Assembly: GCA_000756795.1 (NCBI GenBank)
Contig: CCSI01000004.1
Location: forward strand, 186,001 to 250,000
Length of the DNA stretch: 64,000 nucleotides
Origin: Qipengyuania vulgaris
GTDB lineage: Bacteria; Pseudomonadota; Alphaproteobacteria; Sphingomonadales; Sphingomonadaceae
Direction of reading: 5' to 3'
Shown here: positions 43,201 to 51,770 of the stretch, piece after piece
How the letters are laid out: each line of letters opens with the position of its first letter
Position numbering within the stretch: position 1 is the first letter of the stretch
The notes under the pieces: generated by a model
Told to the model about the DNA's origin: nothing
The model's database searches: none
Seen by the model: only the letters and a program-made list of their open reading frames with translations
Made by a program: the position numbers and the translations under genes

Positions 43201-44754
43201 TTAGATCAAGTGCACATCGAGCGGGTCGACGGGGTCCCATGACTTGGCCGGCAGTGCGGCCAACGCGAGATCCGATGGATAGGCTCCGGACGGCTCGAAT
43301 GCGACGCCCAAGTCGATCGGAGTTTCCATGGCTAATTGCGCGGAAAGATTACTGTTAGTCTCGGCCCGCGCCACCTGCACCACATAGCTGCCGGTCAGCG
43401 TGCCCTCCGCCCCAACAGTTATCGTGAAACGCCCGGAGGCACTGGCCGTGAAGGTGAAGCTGGCGTCGAAGCCCAGCCCGCTGTCATTGCCGGACGTGTG
43501 GGTGAAGCCATCGGTGATAATATTGCCCGACTTGTCGGTCAGCGTCAGCCACGGGTCGGCAAGGCTGCCGTCGGCACCGAGCGTGCTCATGCCCAGCACC
43601 TCGATCGTATAGGATTTGCCCTTCTGTAGTCGGATACCGAAGCTGTCGGTCTCGCCGGCAAAGTCGATGACGCCGCTGAAGCTGCGCAGCAGCGCGCTTT
43701 CGTCCATCGGCATCAGTTCGACCCATTCCGCCCCCTCCATTTGCGCATGGATATAGGAGCCGACGAGCGCGTGCACCTGAGCTGTCGGGTGGACCTGGTC
43801 GAAGAAGACAAGGCCCGCGTAGTCCAGCCAGTCGGCCTGCATCTGCTCCAGCGTGATGCCGTTCAGCGCGGCAATGGTCGGCAGGACCGCGTCGAGAGCG
43901 CCTTCGAAGGCGAGCGAGCCGTCGCTGCCTGCGACATCGGTGAGCGCGGCGTAGTGGACCGTCGCCCCCATGGCTTCGAGCTGGGGAATGACCTCGTCGC
44001 GGATCAGCGTATCGAGCTGCGCGGAAAATTCGCTGGCGCGCCCGGCGCGGTGGAACTCCTCGAAATAGCCTTTCCAGCCGCCGCCTTCGCCGGGCGAGCC
44101 ATCGAGCACGCCATCACCATCCACGTCGTATGCCGGGATGAGACCGACATCGGGAATGCCGGTAATGAGGATGTTCTGCAGCCCGCGCGACACGAGCTGC
44201 GATAATTCCTGCAGCATTTCATCTGCCGCTTTCTGAATTGCGACGGCCCCGTGATAGCGGGTAAGCATCTCGCCTTCAGCCGGAGCCATTGCGCGAATAT
44301 CGTTGCCTCCCATGGTGATGATGACGAGGTCGCTCGAATAGAGCCTTCCGTCCACAGTATCGCGCAGCGCGTCGGTCTGCTCATCGAGGCCCGATACGAA
44401 TTCGGAGCCGCGGATGATTTGCGCGCCGCCATAGGCGAAATTGAGGCTGTTTCCGCTCGGGTCGCCGCGAAACGATGCGATGGGAATACCAATCCACGGA
44501 TCGTCATAGCCAAACGGGAACACTGCCTCGGTAGGGCTGCCGACATAGCGGTTCGCGATGAGGTCGGCATAGGTATAGCCATTGGTGAAGCGGCCCTCGA
44601 AATAGCCGTCCTCCGCCGTCGGCGCGCCTTCGGGCAGCGCAGTGAAGGGCAGGCTGTCGTACCACTCGGCCAGCCCCAGCGCATTGCCGCTGTCGACCAG
44701 GCTATCACCCAGCACGAAGACACGGTTGAAGACCAGCGCATCGGCGGACAGCAA
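43201..44754 (-). CDS. GDSL/SGNH esterase with PPC-like C-terminal domain
   Basis: A 517-residue hydrolase. FVLGDSLVDSGN (block I with Ser18), TMGGNDIRA (block III) and DQVHPTAQVH (block V) are the SGNH catalytic blocks. The C-terminal part (about residues 365-470, SFGIRLQKGKSYTIEVLG) resembles a bacterial pre-peptidase (PPC) or beta-sandwich domain. No signal peptide precedes GDSL, and the protein ends with a short hydrophobic tail (DVHLI), which fits type I secretion; no RTX repeats are seen. The start is TTG at 44754, with AGGCGGA upstream. Confidence 0.82.
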   Translation of the reverse strand: MLSADALVFNRVFVLGDSLVDSGNALGLAEWYDSLPFTALPEGAPTAEDGYFEGRFTNGYTYADLIANRYVGSPTEAVFPFGYDDPWIGIPIASFRGDPSGNSLNFAYGGAQIIRGSEFVSGLDEQTDALRDTVDGRLYSSDLVIITMGGNDIRAMAPAEGEMLTRYHGAVAIQKAADEMLQELSQLVSRGLQNILITGIPDVGLIPAYDVDGDGVLDGSPGEGGGWKGYFEEFHRAGRASEFSAQLDTLIRDEVIPQLEAMGATVHYAALTDVAGSDGSLAFEGALDAVLPTIAALNGITLEQMQADWLDYAGLVFFDQVHPTAQVHALVGSYIHAQMEGAEWVELMPMDESALLRSFSGVIDFAGETDSFGIRLQKGKSYTIEVLGMSTLGADGSLADPWLTLTDKSGNIITDGFTHTSGNDSGLGFDASFTFTASASGRFTITVGAEGTLTGSYVVQVARAETNSNLSAQLAMETPIDLGVAFEPSGAYPSDLALAALPAKSWDPVDPLDVHLI

Positions 44755-44911
44755 AAAATCCGCCTGATGCCTCTTCCCAGAATTTTCTATGACGACCTCC
44801 CAAGCGGGCCAGTAAAACCCGCGCGGAAGATGCGCTCAAACTAGCCCTCAGGTGAATTCACGCCTCGGGCCAGAAAAAGTCAAATGGCTTAATACTTGCG
44901 GCGAAATTGGG

Positions 44912-46717
44912 TCAGCCGTGTTTCTTCGGTCCCGGTTTGCGCTTGCCGGCGAATTTTTTGCCGCTGGGCTTGGGGCCTTTCTTGAAGTGTGCACCGGGCT
45001 TCTTGCCGCCGAAGTCTTTGCCCTTGGGTCCCTTGCCAAAGGGCTTGGGACGCACGCGCGGACCATCGTGACCGCCCTCGCGGCGGTTCTGGCGGGCCTG
45101 TACGCGCGGGCCTTCGGGTGCTTCCTCGATTAAAATGGCGTCCTGTTCGTCCTCGGATGAAGCGGTGCGGACGACGGCCTCGGCGAATTTCGGCGCGACG
45201 GCGGTGGGCACTTGGAACCAGCTTTCGAACTGACCGATGCGGATAGCGCCGATTTCGTTGCGCGTGATGTGGCCGCGGCGGCAGAGCAGCGGGAGTATCC
45301 AGCGCGGCTCGGCGTTCTGGCGGCGACCGACGCCGATCTTGAACCAGACCACGTCTTCAAAGCCCGGACGATGGCGGTCGGCCTTGGCCTTGTCGCGTGC
45401 CTCGGGCGTGTTGGGGATGAGCTCTTCGGGCGTCGGCATCTTGGCGCGGTGCGCGCGTACCAGCGAGGCGGCGATGTCTTCTGCCGAGAGCTTGTCCATC
45501 AGCTCCTTCGCCAGCTCGCGGTCATGCTGCTCGAACTCGGTTTCGGCGGTGAGCATCTCAAGCAGGCGCGAACGGTCCTGCTTGTGGATCATCTCAGGGG
45601 TAGGCGCGTCCATCCACTGCGCCTCGATCTTCGCGCCGCGCAGCATGCCTTCGACCCGGCGGCGGCGGTTGTACGGCACGATGATGGCCGCCGTGCCCTT
45701 CTTGCCCGCGCGGCCGGTGCGGCCCGAACGGTGCTGGAGCGTCTCGGCATCGCGCGGGATTTCCACGTGGATGACGAGGCTGAGCGTCGGCAAGTCGATA
45801 CCGCGCGCCGCCACGTCGGTCGCCACGCAGACACGCGCGCGCCGGTCGCGCAGCGCCTGCAGCGCCTGGTTGCGCTCGGACTGCGAATGCTCGCCCGACA
45901 GCGCCACGACGCCGAAGCCGCGCTCCTGCAGGGTGGCATGGAAACGCCGCACATTGTCGCGCGTGGCGCAGAACAGGATCGCCGTTTCCGCCTCGTGATA
46001 GCGCAGCAGGTTCACTACCGCATTCTCGATTTCGGCAGGCGACACGGTAATCGCTTGGTAACTGATATCGCCATGCCCGCGGTCCTGCCCGACGAGGCTG
46101 AGGCGCAGCGAATTGGTCTGGTACCGCTCGGCCAGCCGCTCGATCGGGCGCGGCATGGTGGCGGAGAACAGCAGCGTGCGACGGCCCTCGGGCGTCGCGT
46201 CGAGGATTTCTTCCAGATCCTCGCGAAAGCCCATGTCGAGCATTTCGTCCGCTTCATCGAGCACCACGCCAACAAGGCCGGAGAGGTCCACCGCGCCGCG
46301 TTCGAGATGGTCGCGCAGGCGCCCCGGCGTGCCGACCACGATGGCCGGTCCTGCGCGCAGCGCACGGCGTTCCTTGCTCGCATCCATCCCGCCCACGCAG
46401 GTCGCAATGCGCAGGCCCGCGCCCGCATAAAGCCAGCCGAGCTCGCGGCTGACCTGCAGCGCCAGCTCGCGCGTCGGCGCGATGACCAGCGCCAGCGGCT
46501 TGTCGATAAGCGCGACATTGCCTGTCTCGGCCAGCAGCGCCTCTGCCAGCGCGAGGCCGAAGGCGACCGTCTTGCCCGAGCCGGTCTGCGCCGACACCAC
46601 GAGGTCGCGCCCGCGCGCCTCGTCTTCGATAACGGCGGACTGGACGGGGGTGAGGTCGGTATAGCCGCGTTTGGTCAGCGCTGCGCCAATGACCGGCGGG
46701 AGGGTTTCGAAAGACAT
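44912..46717 (-). CDS. DEAD-box RNA helicase (DbpA/CsdA-like)
   Basis: A 601-residue helicase. Q motif (GYTDLTPVQSAVI), AQTGSGKT (motif I), VLDEADEMLD (II), FSATMP (III) and HRSGRTGRAGKKG (VI) are complete. After the core, a DbpA-type RNA-binding domain (about residues 430-520, VWFKIGVGRRQNAEPRWILPLL) and a Lys/Gly-rich tail follow. It probably acts in ribosome assembly or RNA turnover. ATG 46717 (MSFETLPPVIG) is chosen. It diverges from the restriction-modification gene with a 253-base spacer in which I see no other gene. Confidence 0.93.
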   Translation of the reverse strand: MSFETLPPVIGAALTKRGYTDLTPVQSAVIEDEARGRDLVVSAQTGSGKTVAFGLALAEALLAETGNVALIDKPLALVIAPTRELALQVSRELGWLYAGAGLRIATCVGGMDASKERRALRAGPAIVVGTPGRLRDHLERGAVDLSGLVGVVLDEADEMLDMGFREDLEEILDATPEGRRTLLFSATMPRPIERLAERYQTNSLRLSLVGQDRGHGDISYQAITVSPAEIENAVVNLLRYHEAETAILFCATRDNVRRFHATLQERGFGVVALSGEHSQSERNQALQALRDRRARVCVATDVAARGIDLPTLSLVIHVEIPRDAETLQHRSGRTGRAGKKGTAAIIVPYNRRRRVEGMLRGAKIEAQWMDAPTPEMIHKQDRSRLLEMLTAETEFEQHDRELAKELMDKLSAEDIAASLVRAHRAKMPTPEELIPNTPEARDKAKADRHRPGFEDVVWFKIGVGRRQNAEPRWILPLLCRRGHITRNEIGAIRIGQFESWFQVPTAVAPKFAEAVVRTASSEDEQDAILIEEAPEGPRVQARQNRREGGHDGPRVRPKPFGKGPKGKDFGGKKPGAHFKKGPKPSGKKFAGKRKPGPKKHG

Positions 46718-46970
46718 CTGTGCTCGCAATACATGAGGCGCCGCGGCGATGTGCCGCGAGAGCCGGGAAACAGGGTGCATGTGTGAAGCCGCATGGTGGC
46801 GGCGAGAGGGTCACGCGCGCCCTTGAAGGCTCCCGCGCGACCATGCTTGGGGCGCCCCCTACACGAGTTGGAGCGGTTTGGCTCGTGTTATTTTGCAGGT
46901 GCGAAATATCGACATTTGCGTGCAGCCTAGCCACTTGAAAAGAACAGGCTTCCGACGCATCACCGCATCC

Positions 46971-49541
46971 ATGGGGGAAACGAACCAAGCCGCGCTGGAA
47001 AAGCTGATTGCCGAATTCGAAGGTTCGGGCGGCTCCGAAATGGCCAATGCCCAGCTCTTTCTCGAACGCCTGACCGGCGCGCTGGGTGTGGAGCAGCCAT
47101 CGCCGGCGCAGGAAGACACACGCCATAACGACTATGTGTTCGAGCGCAGCGTCCTGTTCCGACATCCCAACGGTTCGACCACCACCGGCCGCATCGATTG
47201 CTACAAGCGCGACTGCTTCATCTGGGAAGCCAAGCAATCGGCAAAGCGCGCCAAGTCCCGAGAGACCGAACAGCTGGAACTGGTCGGAGTCGAGACCCCG
47301 CAAAAGCTCGGCCATGCCAAGCGCGGCACGAAGACCTGGGACAAGGTCATGATCGCGGCCAAGCAACAGGCAGAAGGCTATGCCCGCGCGCTGCCCGACG
47401 ATCATTCCTATCCGCCCTTCATCATGGTGGCCGATGTCGGCAATGTGATCGAAGTTTATGCCGACTTCAGCGGGCAGGGGCGCAACTACGCCCACTTCCC
47501 CGACCGCCAGAACTACCGCCTGTCGATGGCGGATTTGCTCGACTCCGAAGTGCAGGATCGCTTGCGGGCCATCTGGACCGATCCGCACAGCCTCGATCCC
47601 GCGCGCATCAGCGCCGAAGTCACCGAGGATATTGCGCAGCGTCTCGCGAAGATCGCCAAGAGCCTCGAGCGGCGATACGATCCCAAGGATATCGCCGAAT
47701 TCCTGATGCGCTGCCTCTTCACCATGTTCGCCGAGGACGTGGGGTTGATCGAGGAAACCGAGGAGGAAAAGCGTAACGGTGTCGGCCCGTTCGAGGCGAT
47801 GCTGGAACGGATGGTCGACACGCCCGACTATTTCCCCTCCGCCCTGGAAAGCCTGTGGCGCACCATGGACAAGGGCGGTTACGCGGGAGAATTCGGCAGG
47901 CCGCTGAAACGCTTCAACGGCTCGCTGTTCAAGACCCGCACCGCGCTGAAGCTGGAAGCCGACGACATTCGCGAACTTTGGCTGGCCGCGAAGAAGGACT
48001 GGCACGAGGTTGAACCCGCCATCTTCGGCACGCTTCTCGAACGCGCGCTGGCAGCGAAGGAGCGCGGCAAGCTGGGCGCGCACTTCACTCCGCGCGTCTA
48101 TGTGGAGCGGCTGGTCGTGCCCACCATCATCGAGCCGCTGCGCGAGGATTGGGCCGAGGTCCAGCAATTGGCCGAAGACCTGACCCGGGCAGGCAAGCAG
48201 GAGGCCGCGCTGGAAGCAGTGCGCGCTTTCCATCACCAGCTCTGCACCACCCGCGTGCTCGACCCGGCCTGCGGCACGGGGAACTTCCTCTATGTCAGCC
48301 TCGAACTTATGAAGCGGCTCGAAGGCGAAGTGCTCGATGCGCTGGAAGCGCTGGGGGACGACGAGGCGCGGCTGCTGCTCGACGGCGAAACGGTCAATCC
48401 GCGCCAGTTTTACGGGCTGGAAATCAACCCGCGCGCCGTGCCGATTGCCGACCTCGTGTTGTGGATCGGCTTCCTCAAATGGCAGCTGCGCACGACCGAG
48501 GCGAAGCATCTGCCCGAACCGATCCTGCACGCCTATGGCAACATCCGCCATCAGGATGCGCTGCTCGCTTATGACAGCATGGAGATGCTGCGCGACGAGG
48601 CGGGCAAACCGCTTAGCCGCTGGGACGGCGAGACGATGAAGCTGCATCCCATCACGGGCGAGGAAATTCCCGATCCCGATGCGAAAATGGAGCTCTACGA
48701 ATACGTGAACCCGCGCCGGGCCGACTGGCCGGAGGTGGAATTCATCGTCGGCAATCCGCCCTTCATCGGCGGCAAGGACATGCGCGCCGAACTGGGCGAT
48801 GGCTATGCCGAGGCCGCGTGGAAGGTGCGCAAGGATGTGCCCGGCGGCGCGGATTTCGTGATGCATTTCTGGGACGAGGCGGCGACGCGGCTCCTCGCCA
48901 AGCCGCCCAAGGGTGCCAAGGGCGAGAACCCGCTGGGCCGATTCGGTTTCATCACCACCAATTCGATTACCCAGACCTTCAGCCGCCGCGTGGTGGAGCG
49001 GCACATGAACGCCAAGCTGCCTCTAAGCCTCGTCTACGCCATTCCCGACCACCCCTGGCTCAAGGCAAGCGACAAGGCAGCCGTGCGCATCGCGATGACC
49101 GTCGCGGTGCGCGGCGAGCGGCAGGGCAAGCTAGCGGAAGTGGTGCATGAGAGCGGGTTGAACACCGACACGCCCGAGGTGCGGCTGGAAGTGGATGAGG
49201 GGAAGATTACGAGCAAGCTGACGATTGGGGCTGACGTCGCAAAGGCACGCGAACTTATTGCAAACGAATTGCTTTCAAGTCCCGGCGTTAAGTTGCACGG
49301 AGCTGGATTTATCGTAAGTCCTAGCGTCGCCGCGAACCTCGGTCTTGGACGGAAAGAGGAAGCAGACCGCACCATTTTCAAGTATGCTCACGGCCGGGAT
49401 CTTGCTCAGCGGCCTCGAGGCGTGTTGGTGATAGACGCAGAGCACTACACGAAGGATCGGCTACAATCGGAACTTCCGGAGCTCTATCAGCACCTAGTGG
49501 ACGCCGTTAAGCCAGAGCGCGACCAAAATCGTGAGGAATAA
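46971..49541 (+). CDS. N-terminal fragment of the type IIG enzyme (nuclease and methyltransferase)
   Basis: This 856-residue open segment could be translated up to the first stop. It holds the endonuclease site, the helical connector (IAEFLMRCLFTMFAEDVGL), the whole methyltransferase domain and the first part of the target-recognition domain. ATG 46971 (MGETNQAALEKLIAEFE) is chosen since it gives the family-like start; the frame is open back to an ATG at 46878. Without the rest of the recognition domain, specific DNA binding is doubtful. Confidence 0.6.
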   Translation: MGETNQAALEKLIAEFEGSGGSEMANAQLFLERLTGALGVEQPSPAQEDTRHNDYVFERSVLFRHPNGSTTTGRIDCYKRDCFIWEAKQSAKRAKSRETEQLELVGVETPQKLGHAKRGTKTWDKVMIAAKQQAEGYARALPDDHSYPPFIMVADVGNVIEVYADFSGQGRNYAHFPDRQNYRLSMADLLDSEVQDRLRAIWTDPHSLDPARISAEVTEDIAQRLAKIAKSLERRYDPKDIAEFLMRCLFTMFAEDVGLIEETEEEKRNGVGPFEAMLERMVDTPDYFPSALESLWRTMDKGGYAGEFGRPLKRFNGSLFKTRTALKLEADDIRELWLAAKKDWHEVEPAIFGTLLERALAAKERGKLGAHFTPRVYVERLVVPTIIEPLREDWAEVQQLAEDLTRAGKQEAALEAVRAFHHQLCTTRVLDPACGTGNFLYVSLELMKRLEGEVLDALEALGDDEARLLLDGETVNPRQFYGLEINPRAVPIADLVLWIGFLKWQLRTTEAKHLPEPILHAYGNIRHQDALLAYDSMEMLRDEAGKPLSRWDGETMKLHPITGEEIPDPDAKMELYEYVNPRRADWPEVEFIVGNPPFIGGKDMRAELGDGYAEAAWKVRKDVPGGADFVMHFWDEAATRLLAKPPKGAKGENPLGRFGFITTNSITQTFSRRVVERHMNAKLPLSLVYAIPDHPWLKASDKAAVRIAMTVAVRGERQGKLAEVVHESGLNTDTPEVRLEVDEGKITSKLTIGADVAKARELIANELLSSPGVKLHGAGFIVSPSVAANLGLGRKEEADRTIFKYAHGRDLAQRPRGVLVIDAEHYTKDRLQSELPELYQHLVDAVKPERDQNREE

Positions 49542-49685
49542 AGGCGAGTAAACTGGTGGAAGTTTGGCAGAAGTAACAAGGTTTATCGCGGTTTTATCGC
49601 TGACATACCCCGTTATATCTCAACGCCCGAAACTGCGAAGCATCGCTTTTTTCAGTTTCTGTCGAACGACACCCGTGCGGACAAT

Positions 49686-50483
49686 ATGCTCGTCAATGTA
49701 GGTCTCGCGAATGGAAGTAGTCTTGGTGTCCTCGCGTCTCGCATTCATTATGAGTGGGTGAAGGCAACGGCTTCCTCATTGGGAATGTATATAGGCCCAG
49801 TTCGCTGGAACAAGACGCGGTGCTTCGACCCCTTCCCCTTCCCCGTCCTAACCGACGCGCAATCCGCCAAGCTCGACCAGCTCGGCGAGCGGCTCGATGC
49901 CTTCCGCAAGGAGCGGCTGGCCGAGCACGACTTCCTCACCATGACCGACATGTACAATGTGCTCGAACGCCTGCGCGAACTCGAGCAGGGTGTCGGCGCG
50001 CCGTTCAGCCAGAAGGAGCGCGATATCCACGAGGCGGGGCTGATCTCCGTGCTCAAGGATATCCATGACGATATCGATCGCGAAGTCTTCGCCGCCTATG
50101 GCTGGGAAGACCTTGGCGAGCGGTTGGTCGGTCGCCCCGGCGCGACCACGCCCAACCCGCACAAGTCCGAGGACCAGGAAGCGGCCGAAGAGGAATTGCT
50201 GACGCGGCTGGTGGCGCTCAATCAGGAGCGCGCGGCGGAGGAAAAGCACGGCCTCGTGCGCTGGCTGCGCCCCGAATACCAGAAGCCGCGTCTCGCCCAC
50301 AAGGTGAAGGGGCAGGACGATCTCGACATCGAACTGGTCGATGCGGGCGTGGTCGAAGAACGCAGCTGGCCTGCCCAAGAGCGCGAACAATTCGCCACCA
50401 TGCGCGATGTGCTGGCCGAAGCCGAAGCTCCGCTCCCTGCGGAAGCGATCGCCGCGCTGTTCAAGGGCCGCAACACGCCTTAG
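49686..50483 (+). CDS. C-terminal fragment of the type IIG enzyme (target recognition)
   Basis: A 265-residue open segment in the same frame, from an internal ATG to the second stop. RWNKTRCFDPFPFPVLTD is the highly conserved segment at the end of the target-recognition domain, and the following coiled helices (EERLRELEQG type) are the specificity-helical region. No clear ribosome-binding site precedes the ATG, so independent translation is uncertain. It probably reflects decay rather than a true two-gene system. Confidence 0.45.
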   Translation: MLVNVGLANGSSLGVLASRIHYEWVKATASSLGMYIGPVRWNKTRCFDPFPFPVLTDAQSAKLDQLGERLDAFRKERLAEHDFLTMTDMYNVLERLRELEQGVGAPFSQKERDIHEAGLISVLKDIHDDIDREVFAAYGWEDLGERLVGRPGATTPNPHKSEDQEAAEEELLTRLVALNQERAAEEKHGLVRWLRPEYQKPRLAHKVKGQDDLDIELVDAGVVEERSWPAQEREQFATMRDVLAEAEAPLPAEAIAALFKGRNTP

Positions 50484-50760
50484 CGAAAGGCCCGTGTCGC
50501 CCGCGTGCTCGAAATCATGACCGATATGGGCGGGGCGAGGGCGGGCGAGGACGGCTACTTCCTCCCGCGCTGATGGAGTTTTCCTACTCCGCCTCCCCGC
50601 GCTAGCTTCTCACCGGCTCTTTCATACCGTCGATAAGCCCGCTGCCCGCGCGTGTCCTATGGCCCGCCCTCTGTGAGGGGGAGGGCGCATGTGTTTCGTC
50701 AACTAACCTCGCGTGTTGTTTATCTGCGCGGGGGGCGGGGTGAACGAATCGCCCGGGGCC

Positions 50761-51675
50761 TCAGCCTGCGCCGCGCTTCGCCTTTCGCACCACGCCTTCC
50801 TGCGCCACGCTGGCGACGAGCTGGCCTGCGCGGTTGTAGATGCGGCCGCGGTTGAAGCCGCGGCCTCCGCCCGACCAGGGGCTGTCGGTGGCGTAGAGGA
50901 GCCATTCGTCGGCGCGGTAGGCTTCGAGCGCGGGGCGGTGAAACCAGATGGCGTGGTCGAGGCTGGCGCCTTTCAGCTCGCCGCGGGCCCAGCTGAGGCC
51001 GTGGGGCAGGGCGCTGGTACCGAGCAGCGTGTAGTCGCTCGCATAAGCGAGCACGGCGCGGTGGAGTGCGGCGTCGTCCGGCAGCGCGGCGGCGGTGCGG
51101 AACCAGCTGTGCGCATGCGGCGGCTTTTTGTCGGCGTTCATCCAGTGGAGCTTGCCGCTGGTGCGCATCTCGATGGGGCGCGGGCGGAGCATAAGGGCGC
51201 GCTGGATGTCGGAGACCTCGCCCATCTCCGCGATGAACTTCTCCCGCATCTCCATGTCGGAGGGGAGGTCTTCGGGCGGGGGCACGTCGGGCATGGGGCT
51301 GTCGTCATGCTCCAGCCCCTGTTCGGGCCGCTGGAAGCTGGCGGTGAGGTTGAGGATGGGCTCGCCCTGCTGGCTCGCCACCACGCGGCGGTTGGCGAAG
51401 CTGCGGCCGGTGAAGTCGGCGGCGACGGCATAGTCCAAGTCCACGCCCTCGCGCCCGCCCCGCAGGAAATAGGCGTGGAGCGAGTGGGCCTCCATGCCTT
51501 CGGGCGCGCTGGCCTGTGCGGACTGGAGCGCCTGCGCGATGACCTGCCCGCCGAACACGCGGCCGATGCCGTCGGGTTGCTGGTTGCCGGAGTAGGCGTC
51601 TTCGCCAGCGGGCGTGACGGTCAGCAGGCGGACGAGGCCTTGGACGAGCTGTTCGGGGGTAGGGGTATCACTCAC
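50761..51675 (-). CDS. tesB: acyl-CoA thioesterase II
   Basis: A 304-residue double-hotdog thioesterase. RVFGGQVIAQALQSA and EAHSLHAYFLRGG in the first half, and LGTSALPHGLSW with DHAIWFHRP in the second, are TesB signatures, and the Asp/Gln/Thr active-site set is likely present. It hydrolyses medium and long acyl-CoA. The gene lies 95 bases downstream of hppA in the same direction, but a terminator separates them. Confidence 0.92.
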   Translation of the reverse strand: MSDTPTPEQLVQGLVRLLTVTPAGEDAYSGNQQPDGIGRVFGGQVIAQALQSAQASAPEGMEAHSLHAYFLRGGREGVDLDYAVAADFTGRSFANRRVVASQQGEPILNLTASFQRPEQGLEHDDSPMPDVPPPEDLPSDMEMREKFIAEMGEVSDIQRALMLRPRPIEMRTSGKLHWMNADKKPPHAHSWFRTAAALPDDAALHRAVLAYASDYTLLGTSALPHGLSWARGELKGASLDHAIWFHRPALEAYRADEWLLYATDSPWSGGGRGFNRGRIYNRAGQLVASVAQEGVVRKAKRGAG

Positions 51676-51712
51676 GGTCCCGCATGTGCGACTGCTTTAC
51701 GTGAGCGTCAAG

Positions 51713-51744
51713 AAAAAGGCGGCGACACGCGAGGTGCCGCCGCC
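51713..51744 (-). terminator. intrinsic terminator downstream of hppA
   Basis: On the minus strand GGCGGCGGCA (51744-51735) pairs with TGTCGCCGCC (51727-51718) with one mismatch, followed by TTTTTC. Confidence 0.75.
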
Positions 51745-51770
51745 CTTGTCCGGGTCAAGGACCGCTATCG

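Larger units (their letters stand above)
46971..50573 (+). pseudogene. MmeI-like type IIG restriction-modification gene with two in-frame stops
   Basis: One reading frame of 1,201 codons encodes a fused endonuclease, adenine methyltransferase and target-recognition protein, but is broken by TAA at 49,539-49,541 (codon 857) and TAG at 50,481-50,483 (codon 1171). Frame is kept through both, and matching sequence resumes at once: RRVNWWKFG after the first stop and RKARVARVLEIM after the second, to a natural TGA at 50,571. The N-terminus has a PD-(D/E)xK site, Asp76, Glu86, Lys88 (WEAK), with the spacing I recall for MmeI. Methyltransferase motifs are DPACGTGNF (from Asp431) and GNPPF (Asn595). 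The stretch 49,200-49,820 is about 52 percent GC against about 65 percent on both sides. Likely a decaying, horizontally acquired gene; readthrough or sequencing error is possible. Confidence 0.85.

Noticed and set aside
46254-49004. A 916-codon open frame on the minus strand
   Set aside because: It lies antisense to the restriction-modification gene and reads into the helicase in a wrong frame; it shows no family motif. It is a high-GC shadow.
49541-49686. Frameshift in the type IIG gene
   Set aside because: Codon-by-codon reading shows that the sequence before and after the stop is in the same frame, so a nonsense change rather than an indel explains the break.
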